A stretch of DNA of 64,000 bases, from the NCBI GenBank assembly GCA_014529385.2, contig CM043960.1, forward strand, positions 119,546,543-119,610,542, given 5' to 3'. The notes below the pieces were generated by a model. It made no database searches and was not told the DNA's origin. It saw nothing but the letters and a program-made list of their open reading frames with translations. Below, in pieces: positions 1 to 11,517 of this stretch. The DNA comes from Adiantum capillus-veneris (lineage: Eukaryota > Streptophyta > Polypodiopsida > Polypodiales > Pteridaceae). Both the position numbers and the translations under genes were made by a program. Each line of letters opens with the position of its first letter. Positions within the stretch are counted from its first letter, which is position 1.

Positions 1-206
1 ATATTTTTTATATTTTTATATTTTGTTGGCTCAACTAGCCCAATGACTAGCTAGCTGAGGGTTTTTAAGAAGATATGGGAAAAGTCCCCTAACTCACACA
101 CACCTATATACAGTGAAATGGTAGGGATAGCCACAGTGTTTGGATGATTTTGGTAGGGTGGGTTAACTCACTATGGCAATTACAAAGAGCCGAAAAACGG
201 CTATCA
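1..206 (-). repeat. 3' LTR fragment of A1
   Basis: This stretch matches 8435-8640 almost base for base, from the AT-rich run through the shared GGCTCAACTAGCCCA to the terminal CTATCA. It is the end of the 3' LTR in element sense; the rest lies to the left of the window. The LTR begins TG and ends CA on the plus strand. Confidence 0.92.
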
Positions 207-221
207 TTAGCCCTCCCCCAG
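207..221 (-). other. Polypurine tract of A1
   Basis: Read on the minus strand, CCTGGGGGAGGGCTAA lies directly against the LTR terminus. A purine-rich tract at this place primes plus-strand DNA synthesis in LTR retrotransposons. Element A2 has nearly the same tract next to its LTR at 41796. Confidence 0.8.
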
Positions 222-234
222 GATGATGGTATAT

Positions 235-1950
235 TCATGTACCATCATAGAGTATCTTTTCCAAAGAGAGTGCTTCAGAGTCCTTGATGAGGTCTTCATT
301 GTTTGGCCCCTCAGAATTTTGGTTTGAGTTACACTCATGCTTCACGGAACAATACCTACATGAGATAGCTGCCTTTTGACAGATCTTTGGTAGATCCTTT
401 GGTAGAAGGCGACTCAAATAAGGATTCAAGCGATACCCGTTTACCTTCCTGGAGTGCTCTTTCCCATTCAAGTCCATAAGTTGATAGTAACTTGAATTGA
501 AAGCCTTCTTAACTATGTATGGCCCTTGCCATCTAGTTTCAAATTTGGCATCAAAACGATTGTCGAGTCGATTGTCATACCTTAGCACAAGATCTCCTTC
601 ATTGATGCCTTTGTCCTTTAGTTTCTTGTCAAGCTTTTCCTTCGCCTGCGTAGCTTTCCTCTTGTAGCACTCGTATGCTGCTTCTCTTTTCCACTCAAGC
701 TCAGCTAAGGTAAGAAGTCGATCCATCCATGCTTCTTGATCATCTTGTGCTGCTTTGCCATGAAGTCGTATTGTTGGGATGTTGAGCTCAATTGGTTGTA
801 AAGCCTCTTGACCATAGACCAAGTGAAATGGTGTAAACTCCGTGGCTTCTCTATATGTGGTTCAATACGCCCACAAGGCACCATCCAAGAAGTCATCCCA
901 CAACTTTGTCTTGTTTCTCACCATCTTTCTAATGATGCCTGCAATGACACCATTAGGTTTTTCTACTAGACCATTGGATTGGGGATAGTAGGGTGTACTA
1001 TGACGATGTAGAATGTGAAGTTCTTCACAAACCTCTGTGAGCAAGCCCTTTCTAAACCCTGGACCATTATCAGAAACAATCTCCAAAGGTGTGCCAAATC
1101 TACAACAAATGTGAGTGTAGACAAATTTGCTCACTGTCCTCTTAGTTACCTTTGCCACACTTTGTGCTTCCACCCACCTAGTCATATAGTCTACCGCCAC
1201 TAGAATGTAGAGTTTACCATTTTTTGTCCTAGGGAGAGGACCCATAGCATCAATGCCCCACTTTTCAAAGGGTCCATTTGCAAGCACGATTTGCCTTGGA
1301 CCATACACCAATCTTCTATTCCCATTTACCTGACAATTGTGAAAACTTTTACACCAATGTTGGACATCCACATTCAGGCTTGGCCGAACATACCCCGCAA
1401 GCAAAATCTTCTTCACAATTAACTCTTGGGCAAAATGACCACCACATGCCTCTTCATGCAAACCTTTTAGAATGGCTGGAATCTCCTTGATAGTTGGTAC
1501 TCTTCTGCACACTTGATCCTTCCCTCTTTGATAGAGGGATCCTTCTAGGAAGAGATACGCACTTGCCTTTTTCATGAGTCTCCTCTTTTGAGCCTTCGTG
1601 AAGTCTTGCGAAAACTCACCCTCCAAAATGTAGCTAATAATGGGAGTCAATGACTCCAATCCCTGGTTTCTCGGTTGCATGACAGTTGCTGCCACCATGA
1701 TGACCTGCACTTCTTTCTCAACACATGTAACTGCTTGTTGTGCAAGTAAATCGGCATCTTCATTTTTTTTCCTAGGAATATGATATAGTTGCACTTCTTC
1801 AAAGTGATTAAAAATCCTACGAATGGCATGAAATTTTGTCCGTAAGCTTTCATTCTTGCATGCCCAAATGCCTAAAATCTGTTTAACAATGAGAAGTGCA
1901 TCTCCCTTTACCATGAGACGTTGTATCCCTTGGCCAATGCACATATTCAA
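235..1950 (-). pseudogene. A1 second RNase H (3' part) and integrase
   Basis: Two minus-strand open stretches (862-1950 and 235-822) are one integrase split by a TGA at 862-864, where sister element A2 has CGA. The N-terminal part is the end of an archaeal-type RNase H. The integrase follows: a zinc-binding domain (HHCC), whose first cysteine is Phe here (CKSFHNC against CKSCHNC in A2), then a catalytic core with all three acidic residues visible (GIDAMGP, SDNGPGF, LVEKPN). A C-terminal basic domain has the WQGPYIV (GPY/F-type) motif. It would insert the cDNA into the genome. It is inactive as it stands because of the stop and the missing zinc ligand. Confidence 0.85.
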
Positions 1951-2079
1951 ACCATGAAGTAGTGTGTCGTATTATGCTTCATTGTTGCTAGTTGAACCTG
2001 GTAGATTGACCTTCTCTTTCATGACCACCTCCCCACTTGGGTTGAGCAACACTAGCCCTCCCCCTGCTTTTCTTGTGAC

Positions 2080-4209
2080 TCATCAAAAAGCTCCATCAAA
2101 GAACAAGGTAAAAGCATTAGGAATATTTTTCGGTGGTGGCAATGGTAGGGTCTTTATTTCAGGAACCTTAATCTCCTTCTCTTGTACCCTATAAGTAAGG
2201 ATCCCTGTCAATTGTGCATGCACACTATCTTCTACCTTGAAAGAGTATTGGAACTCTTGCAATTCCATAATCCACTTTGAGATCCTAGTGCTAAGATTCA
2301 TTTGAGATGACACCCAAGGAAACAAATTTTCTGCAGTGAGAATTACAAAAGGTTTTGGTAGCAAGTAGGATCTAAACTTTCTCACCGCAAACATGAGAGA
2401 AAGCATCATGAGTTCTGCCTCCGTGTAGCCTCTCTCCAAAGCATTCATGACCCTACTAGCAAAGTAGATGGGTCGCATCCGGGTACTATGGGGATCTTGT
2501 TGTAGCAAAACCGCTCCAATTGTTTCTTTCCCAACACTAGAGCTAACAAAGAATGTGTACTCCCAACAAGGAGGCATGAGTGTTGGTAGTTGTGACAGGA
2601 TGACTTTAATGTTACAAAAGTACTCTTCAAGCTCATCAGACCATGCAAATTCTACTTGTTGTGTCAACTTTTGCAAAGGATGAAGCAACTCCGAAGCTAA
2701 GTGAATAAAGCGTGACATATACTTCACCTTTTGAATGAATGAGATGACCTCTTTGAGATTCTTGGGTGATGGGAGCTCAATAAGAGGCTTTGCCTTTGAA
2801 GGATCCACCTCAATGCCTTTATAGAAAACCTTGTGACCAAGAAAGATCACTTCATCCTCACCTATGTGGCACTTGTCGGGGTTGAGTTGACCTCCCATGT
2901 CATAGAGCTTCTTTAAACCTTCTTCTACCCTTTGTAGATGCAATGATTTTGAGTTATAAATGCAAAAATCATCAATAAAAACCCTACTGGACTTTCCAAA
3001 GAATGTTTGAAACACCATGTTCATGAAGCGTTGGAAAGTTGCAAGAGCATTTGTCAGGCCAAATGGCATGACTCTAAAAGCATAACAACCCCAAGGAGTG
3101 ATGAAGGTTGTTTTCAATTGATCTTCCAATGCGATACCTATTTGAAAGTAACCCGAGTAGCCATCACACACAGTGTACTTCTCATGACCAGCTACCTCAT
3201 TTAGTATCTCATCCTGAAATGGGAGGGAAAAGTGATCTCTTTTTGTTGCCTCATTAAGTGGACGGTAATCCACACACAGCCTCCACTTGCCGTTTTTCTT
3301 AGGAGTGACAACAACGGGAGAGACCCACTCTGAATTCTCCACTGGATAAATGAAACCTGCTGCTAGAAGCTTTCTTACCTCCTTGAGTAAAGACTGCTCC
3401 TTGATGACTCCTAGCCTTCGTAGCTTTTGAGCCTTAGGTGTGGCCTCTGGCTTCAACTCAATTTTGTGTTGAACAGCATCTACTCCACGCACATCGGTGT
3501 AGTCTTTAGCAAAAAGCCTCGGAAATTTCCCTAGCACATATTTGAACTCCTCTCTTTCATCCTTTGTAAGTGTTGTAGACAACATACCTTCTAACATTCC
3601 TTCATCTTGCACATTTTGGTTCTCTTGAGTACCTACCTCTTCCAAACCTCGAGAAGAGGTCTCCTGATTGTTTGGCTTAAACCTTACCCCCATGACTTCG
3701 ATGGAAGACTCCTCTTCAGTAATGCTGCCGCTGCTTTCTCCTTCTGAAGTGCTATCGGTCCAGCCTTCCTCCGTCTCACTTTGAGATGATTCTTCATGGA
3801 GATCCTCTTGGCATTGCTCCTTCATGTCAAAGACAACCTTCTTATGATTGTCATTCCTGCAAATTAGCTTTCCACTCTCCCAATCTTGCAAAGCTCGCAT
3901 TTTCATTAGCCATGGTCTCCCTAGGATAAATGGGTAACCATCTCCTTTGGTAGACATAACATAAAAATCCACCGCCTTCTTAATGCCAAAGACCTTTACA
4001 AAAACATTTTTACAAATGCCTACACACCTAGCTTTGCTATTGTTTGCCATCTTGACTTTAATTTCAGGTGTCTCATGGATGTGCATGCCTAGTTTTTGCA
4101 TGAGTCCCTCTGTCATGATGCAAATTTGTGCACCCCCATCCACTAGACCTTTCCTAACCAATCTTCCTTTGATGTAACAATCTAGCACAGGTGTAATATC
4201 CTCATTCAT
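2080..4209 (-). pseudogene. A1 protease, reverse transcriptase, RNase H
   Basis: A 708-codon open stretch. Near the N-terminus is an aspartic protease with LVDGGAQIC and a distal LGRPWL motif. A Glu/Ser-rich acidic linker follows (about residues 130-210), then reverse transcriptase with [20 protein letters not shown] and the catalytic FIDDF, and then RNase H (FFVSSSVG, RYTEAE-type region). It ends at two consecutive TGA codons just after FFDGAF, the first catalytic Asp of the second RNase H. In A2 the matching codons are CGT CGA and the frame continues. The upstream frame is closed by a TAA at 4243-4245, so gag and pol are disconnected. Confidence 0.88.
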
Positions 4210-5426
4210 TTCAGCATGTGCAGTTTTTACAACAGGAACACTTTATTTTTCCTTTCTCCTAGTGTTAACTGCCTTCGTTAAATCCCTCCTAACTTGTGGG
4301 CATAATGCAAGAAACTGAGGCCATGAGATATCAGGACCCTTACCTCTCATGTCTTCCAATAGGTTGTATGGATCCATACCATGTCCAAGAGGGAAGTCTT
4401 GGAGATTGATACGACGTCAAGTCCTCTTAGCTTCCTTGGGCTCATTTGCCTTCTTACCTCATCCATGGTCACTCTGTGATGTGACATCTTCTTTCTCCTT
4501 CCCTTTTCCACGGCCACACTTAATGCCATTTGCTTCCATGTCAACCTCTTTTGAATTTGTCACCTCTACCACATGAACATTTGGGTATGGCAAAGGTGGA
4601 ACTCCTTCCACTCCTTGTGGAGGTGGTCTAGCTCCATTTGGCCTTTGTAGAAGCCGTGGTTGCTGACTAGTTCCTTCACCTGCATTCATCACTGGGTAAT
4701 TCAAGTTAGGTCTCCCTAGCTCCCCACGGGGCCAAGGAAAATTATACATCCCATGTCCAGACTCACCGCAATTCCAACATTGCAAGACTCTCCTAGGTCG
4801 TGAATCTCAATCACTTCCGCCGTTACCTCAGGAAGCTCCCTAGATGTTGATGCTTGTGACTTACCTTTGGGTCTAAGACCTTCTATTGGAACCTCTCGCC
4901 TTAGGCACTTGAGTTTTCTATATTTCTCAGCAGCCCTAGTTTCAGCTGCATCAAAGGTAGCAAGTGCACCCGCCTCAACTTTTATCTTAAGGCCAGGAAA
5001 GAGTCCGGCTACGAACCTCTCCTTCTTTAGGAACTCTGCACCATCACCAGGGTTAGCAACATTTCATATCCATAGAGCCCAAAGACGTAGAAAATCTTGC
5101 TTGTACAAGTAGGAGTCATCTAAGTCTTTTTGCTTATGAGAAACAATGTCTTGCCATAGTTTTTGAGTGTTTTGGGGATCAAAGAAGTATCTCTTGAAAT
5201 GATTCACAACTTCCGTGTAATTCCCTTTAACTTCCTCAGGCAACGAGTCAAACCAAGTGCTAGCATCTTTCCTAAGGACCACTTCAAACATCTCTACGCG
5301 TTCTTGATCAGTTACTATCCTCTTGATACGACAATACATCTTGAAATTTGCTAAAAATAATTCTGCATCCTCTCCAGGCTCTCCAAAGAAAAGAGGATAT
5401 CCGGACATTTGGCATTGGGCCTCCAT
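4210..5426 (-). pseudogene. A1 gag polyprotein
   Basis: The start codon at 5426 begins MEAQCQMSGYPLF, followed by a retrotransposon-gag (capsid) domain with WFDSLPEEVKGNY. Downstream is a nucleocapsid zinc knuckle at about 4740-4785: CWNCGESGHGMYNF, whose last Cys is Phe, while A3 keeps CWNCGEHGHGMYNC. Compared with A3, A1 lacks about 97 bp near 4804, which shifts the frame. It has TGA stops at 4459-4461 and 4417-4419 where A3 has CGA, and a TAA at 4243-4245. It would have been the structural protein of the virus-like particle. Confidence 0.85.
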
Positions 5427-6019
5427 TGAATCGGTTTCAAAGTGACAACACGTTTTTGTTTTTCTTTCTTAAAAAAATTTACACAATAATGTTTTCTATT
5501 GCAATCTATTCTACAAAATAATAAAAATATTCACATCAAATGACCTATGATAATCAATAAGAGGTAGGATGACAGGGTTTGGTGATGCGAGAATTTCTCC
5601 TACTCTTTGGGCACCAAACATGAACACCATACGTTGTTGAAAATGGATTTTTCTACTAATTGCAATGTTTATTCTAATGTGTGGAGTGAAATAAAAGGGG
5701 AAAACCTCTATTCTTGGGCCATTATTCCCATTGTCTATAATGACCTAATGCTTAAAACAAAACCAAAATTTAGACGTCCAAACTAAGGTCATACCAAATG
5801 AGAGGCAAAATAAAAGGATTTACTGAAGCGTTTATCTCGGCCAACCTAAGAGGGCCCAAAATTCTACGAATTACTCGCTGAAATTGCAACTTAGTACTAA
5901 AAATTATGTGTACCTTTTACCTTGCAATAGAAATGAAAGGATCATACAAATGTTCGTGATTCATGCAAACTACTTGAGTATGCTAAATGTTGAATCTACA
6001 CAAAAAGATACACAAGCCG
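5427..6019 (-). other. A1 untranslated leader
   Basis: AT-rich sequence between the PBS and the gag start, without an open frame of note. It is clearly homologous to 61223-61820 in A3, including a shared stretch around 5640-5690, so it belongs to the element leader and is not independent DNA. The packaging signal would be expected here, but I cannot identify it. Confidence 0.7.
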
Positions 6020-6037
6020 TCCTCAGTGGGGGCACCA
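6020..6037 (-). other. Primer binding site of A1
   Basis: On the minus strand TGGTGCCCCCACTGAGGA begins three bases inside the LTR and is conserved exactly in A3. It starts with the TGG needed to pair with a tRNA CCA end but is not the initiator-Met site (TGGTATCAGAGC) used by the chromovirus copies in this window. I cannot name the tRNA from memory. Confidence 0.75.
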
Positions 6038-6040
6038 ATT

Positions 6041-8640
6041 TGAGGCAGTCCGGGGCGGGCAACGAGAAGAGCGGCCTCTAAACACCCTTCGAGGCTCCCG
6101 TGCTGCTCAATTGGGGCTGGGGCAAGCACAATCAGAGACAACAACAACCCACAGCCAGAAACCAAACAAGAAAAGGGCACCACCTAGTTGTAGATGCGAA
6201 CTAGGACGCATGTGATATCTCCTTGTACTCAAACGCACAAAGAGAGGGGAATGCAAGATAGCCACACACACCAAACACAAACATTCACCACGCTAGAGAG
6301 AGGTAAAGAGCACAAATCAACTTGAGTAACTCAGTCTTAACCTTAAAGACTAGATGCACACAAAGCTTGATGAGAAATAGAGAGACAACACAAAACTTGA
6401 CCTTGTTGCCAATACACAAATTGTCTTAGGGTCACGGGAGCCCTCTCACCGAGCACCCTCTTACAATTTACCTTTTAGGAAAACAATTCAACAAGACCTC
6501 AAACCACCAAGCATGAAATGGCACAACAAACTTCAAGGACAATATACCTTCAACCACCTGATGAGCCAACTTATCAAGTCAATTTGGAGAGAAGAGTCAT
6601 AGTTGCAGCATACAATTGCACCCAAAACTATAATCTTATTTATGCACAAGAGTAGGCTACAAGTGTGGTGAAGAGTATGGAATACAGCCCACTCCTCTAG
6701 ATGGCATAACTAACTTCAAGCTTCTCCATGCACCTATGTGTAATGATGGAATAGAGCACTCACGATGCACACACTCTACACAACTAGGCTTGAAGAGTGG
6801 TGTGCTATGTGTTGAGAATGGTGTGGTGTAGTGTGATCATGTGATGATTTACAAGGGAGAGAAGGGCTCTATTTATAGGTTTTAGAAGCCCCGATTTGGA
6901 TTAGACCTAATCAAGTTTATTTGAAGGAATAAAAGATTATGCATTTTTTTTTAATTTTATAAATGAGGGTGGGCCTCTCTTGTCCTTTGAGTCACATGGC
7001 TGTGGGCTCAAGGGAAGAGAATTATTGAGGATGATAGAAGAGAGGATTGAGTGAATAATGGGAGTGCCTACTCTAGTAGAGGTGCATTTTACAATAAGGT
7101 TAGTGGTTAGTAGTTAGTAATTATCACTACAAAATATTTACAAAATCATTCACCAAATGGTGAGATATATGATGAGAAAAGTTAGAGAAGGGATAAGCTT
7201 GTAAAGCAAGGTTGAAGCTTGGAGAAGTTGACATTCACCTCTTTACAACACCAGTAGAAGAAGCGGCCAGCATGGCGAAGTAACGCGTGTCGATGAAGCT
7301 ATGTTATCTTCAAACCTTGGAAAATTCATGATAAAAGCCTTCATTTACAGAGGTTATCCTTGGATTTTTGCTGATTTTTTGAAGTTCTTTACAAAGCTGA
7401 AGAGAGTATGGTAATATGGACATATATGTAGAGAGAAAGGGGGACACATAGGGTGTAGAAATGGAGGATGAAGGCTATGGAGGTGTGAGAGATGTGGCAA
7501 TGGTGAAGAGGGTGAATTAGGACATGGGAGTTGCAGGTTTGGGAGAGGGAAGGAGAGGGAGGAGTGTGTGTGAAAGAGGAAAATGATAAAGTGGAAGAGG
7601 AAGTACGTGTGGCTGCATAGCATGGGCAAACTGGGTCCACCAATAAAATCATAGCTCACAGCTCGTAGCTCAAACAAATATGAAAAAATTTGAGGTGAAA
7701 GTTCAGCTCACGAGCTACAACTTTTGTTTGTATCACCTTTCCAAATTCGGGGAGCATGTGATCTTTAAAAATTCGGCAAAACCGATTGTTTTTTCCACTG
7801 CACAAGGTCCTTGTGAGGTCCTTCTTTGGATGATTCTTTTGAATACCTTCAAGAGTGAGCTCCCCATGGTGCATGCATGTATGCCACATACCCTTGACCT
7901 TATTTGGTAGGTCTATAATTGAAGATATTGTTGAGATCATGATATAAGTGAATAGTACAACTAAGAAAATCAAATATTTAGGGGGTCTAAAAATATATAT
8001 ACATGTCAAATATAAATAATATAGGTGGAAAAAATATAAAGGGGTCAAAATAAATCTCTCATTATAAGTCTACCATAAAAAGATGAATATTTTTGGTGTT
8101 CTAATTTATGAGAGTAAAAGAGAATAGATGTAGGAAGGAAAAATTACAATAGTGAAAAAATATACACATAAGTAAAACTAGTTTTTTTGGATTTTTGTTG
8201 GGGATAGAGTTACACCAAAAATAAGAGAAGCTTGCATGAAATTATTTTTATATGGAATAAAGAGTATGCAAAATGGTAAGAAAAAATATGGTAATGGTGA
8301 GTCAATGTACATAGCATAAATAACACACCATAGGTTGAAATATTTAAATAAATACCAAAATAATTATGAAAAATCCTTTTATTTAGGCCCTATATACAAT
8401 GAAATATTTACACACAAATGGGCCATAAATACTTATATTTTTTATATTTTTATATTTTGTTGGCTCAACTAGCCCAGTGACTAGCTAGCTGAGGGTTTTT
8501 AAGAAAATATGGGAAAAGTCCCCTAACTCACACACACCTATATATAGTGAAATGGTAGGGATAGCCACAGTGTTTGGATGATTTTGGTAGGGTGGGTTAA
8601 CTCACTATGGCAATTACGGAGAGCCGAAAAACGGTTATCA
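6041..8640 (-). repeat. 5' LTR of A1 (2,600 bp)
   Basis: Bounded by TGAGGCAGTCC on the left and CGGTTATCA on the right (TG...CA). The PBS lies outside the left end and the right end matches 1-206. In element sense it runs from right to left: a long U3 (8640 to about 6880), a TATA box at 6869-6878, then R/U5. A short segment around 7640-7960 is also preserved in the LTRs of A2 and A3. The open frames inside it (for example 7354-7677) have no coding character that I recognise. Confidence 0.9.
6869..6878 (-). promoter_or_regulatory. TATA box of A1 5' LTR
   Basis: CTATAAATAG on the minus strand is a perfect plant-type TATA box, 829 bp inside the left LTR end. The same decamer lies at the equivalent place in A3 (62642-62651), and a close relative in A2 (40072-40081). 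It should set the start of the genomic RNA about 30 bp to its left. Confidence 0.75.
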
Positions 8641-9704
8641 CCAGCTAGGAGGAATACGACCAGAGAAACGAGCTAACAATGCACTAATCAATGGGCTAGA
8701 AAAGTCCTCCAAGAAACTACCACCCACGAGCAAACAAATAGTAACTTTCCACTACCAGCCAAAAAATCAAGGGAAAGTATAAGAAGTCAACCTTGCTGAG
8801 GATAGTAGCGATAGTGATGAATCTTACGACATCCCCTATCATCAACTCAGGCCATCACTATCATCAACCCCTTTAGCAACAACCATGACAGGTCAAAAGA
8901 GCAGGACAACAAGTCAAAGCCAAAAAGCTCGACAAATCTGGATACCAAAAAGCCAGATCGGCCAAAAAAAGATATGGATCAAGAAGACAAAGATCTCTAA
9001 TGACAAATCACAAGATCCAACACCAAAACAAAAACAAGGAAAGAGTGCACGAACGGGTAAGAATATCACAAAGTTTCAAGCTTTCACAACTCAGGTTTGG
9101 GCTCCAAAGAAGTTGATTCAAGCACAAAATAGTCAGGAATTCATTTGGATTCCAAAACAACCATGGTAATCCTGTCACCAACCAAGCGTACAAGGGCCGA
9201 AGCAAAGACCACTGTCGACTCACACACCAAAAAGGTGGATCCCAAAGAAGTCTCTTCAAACAGAAACGAAGCACGGGCAAGTATGGGTTCCCAAACGAGC
9301 GTCAGCAACAAAACAGCCAATAATCGCAAATAAATGGGTCCCAAAGAAGAACAACAACACTGCTGTCAGTGCATCGCCGCTTGAATTCTTACAATTCTTC
9401 CTACGATTACAGTATAGTTAGAAGAGAGCAAGTCGCTTCAATCAAGCAACAATACAGGAGCTTCAAAGACCATTACATTGCTTAGAAAAGGAAGCCTCAC
9501 CAACAAATGCCAATAAGCAAATTACTTATACCCACATCTTGCACAACATAAATCTTTTCCATGCATTGATTGTGTATGCATAATAGGGCTACATTACAAG
9601 GCCTGCATAGGCACAACTTTTACTTGCCCAAGCACAACACATACCCTTTGCGATACCCTGTCGTAAAGGATGACTCCAAATAGGAAGGGGGGAGGCATTC
9701 TAAA
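8641..9704 (+). pseudogene. Retroelement remnant with W-x-P-K repeats
   Basis: No intact gene. In shifting plus-strand frames the motif W-[IVA]-P-K recurs at least six times: IWIPKS (about 8935), VWAPKK (9095), IWIPKQ (9144), RWIPKK (9232), VWVPKR (9282) and KWVPKK (9334), plus the variant IWIKKT (8972). The intervening sequence is Lys/Gln/Thr-rich. Similar WVPK units occur between gag and pol of some plant Ty1/copia elements, so a decayed copia-type polyprotein is my best guess. A purine-rich tract at 9682-9697 followed by TGTGGACC at 9705 could be a PPT and LTR start. The identity is uncertain. Confidence 0.4.
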
Positions 9705-10899
9705 TGTGGACCTAACATTATGACTATTAGAGGGCAATGTTTTGTGAGATGCATTGAAATTTTGCGTTTTATTGTGATAATTTTTTGACGAAATTTAGAG
9801 TATATGCCCTCATAGTAGTGTTACTAAGGAGTATGGGGACAAAATCCGTATATGAGCCCCTAGGGACATGTGTATAGTGTACATATCATTTAGATTTCTA
9901 TTTGAATGATTTTATTTTGTTGAGTTGTTTTAAGATTTTCTATGCTTATTATTAAGAAAAAATTAAAAAATCCATAATCCAAACGAAGAAAAGACTGACG
10001 AGAGGCCTGAGCACTACAAAGAGCAGAAGGTACAGGAAAACGATGAAACTTCACGAAGTATGTTTCAGCAGCCACTACAACAGTCAAAGAACTTGTCACA
10101 AAGTCGTGTCAACATGCAACCGAAAAGTCATACAAGTCAGATTCGAGTAGCTACGCCACAAAATGAGTGAGGTGTTAGTCCCAAAGCTTCAAGTAATATT
10201 CTCTGTGGTCTAAGCGTCTTAGCTATTCTAGGTACTGCTCAAGCTGGAAGAGTTGAGCATATTTACGTTGTGTCGCTCATGCTGGTATAGGTACTGCTCC
10301 AAAAGACACTCACGTACTAAGCACAGTGAGATACGAGTGGAGAAACTTCTACATCAAAAACCCTTCTTGGAAAGGTGGAAGCTATTGAGACATCTTTTGA
10401 TGTCACATGTGCTACATTTATTCCTCGAAACACCCATCATCTCCTTCTTTCACATTGCATGCTTTTGTTGACAAATTTTTCATATGCATATAGAGTGTCC
10501 CATAATTGGCACTTGCATCAGGCACTCTTTCCGTGTTTCACCCAAGCACTCACCCTTCATGAACATGTACTTCATGTTCAACTGCTCAACTCCAATAAGA
10601 GTGTATACCAAAGGCATTTTTTTCCACCGGGTTTTTTCCCTTTGGTCATGCAGGTTTTAGACCCTAATCTAAAGACACCTATCACCATCCTCTTGTACAT
10701 ACTCCTTCTACATCAAAAATAGGGAAATGCTACTCAAAACAATTGACAAATGAATTGGAGCACCAATTTCAGATCATAGCATACTTCTCCTCAATGGCGA
10801 GTCGAAGAATGGCCTACAATGACAAAGCTGCAGACAACACTAACAGCATGATTGCACAGGAACAAAGAAGTCCCCAATGAAGAAAAGCAGACATAAGGG
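9705..10899. other. Unassigned retroelement-like sequence
   Basis: If the tract before 9705 is a polypurine tract, the first part of this stretch is an LTR; I find no second copy in the window to prove it. The open frames at 10253-10722 have unremarkable compositions and resemble nothing I know. A Gln-rich open stretch lies around 10000-10150. I see no RNA gene or promoter. Confidence 0.3.
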
Positions 10900-11500
<601 letters not shown>

Positions 11501-11506
11501 GAACGC

Positions 11507-11517
11507 GAAAGGGGGAA
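11507..11517 (+). other. Polypurine tract
   Basis: GAAAGGGGGAA lies directly before TGTTGACC, the start of a probable LTR. The layout purine tract then TG is that of the 3' end of an LTR retrotransposon on the plus strand. Confidence 0.6.

Larger units (their letters stand above)
1..8640 (-). mobile_element. Ty3/gypsy Tat-like LTR retrotransposon A1
   Basis: An element on the minus strand with an LTR end at 1-206 and a full LTR at 6041-8640 that share the same terminal sequence. Between them lie, in minus-strand order, a PBS, gag, protease, reverse transcriptase, RNase H, a second (archaeal-type) RNase H and an integrase. The extra RNase H just before integrase and a protease with a DGG rather than DTG/DSG active site are known features of the Tat lineage of plant Ty3/gypsy elements. 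All frames are broken, so the copy cannot make its own proteins. The left LTR runs off the window, so the target site duplication cannot be tested. Confidence 0.9.

Noticed and set aside
7354-7677. Open frame of 107 codons on the minus strand
   Set aside because: It lies inside the A1 LTR, its composition follows the low-complexity pyrimidine-rich DNA, and it is not open in the other LTR copies.
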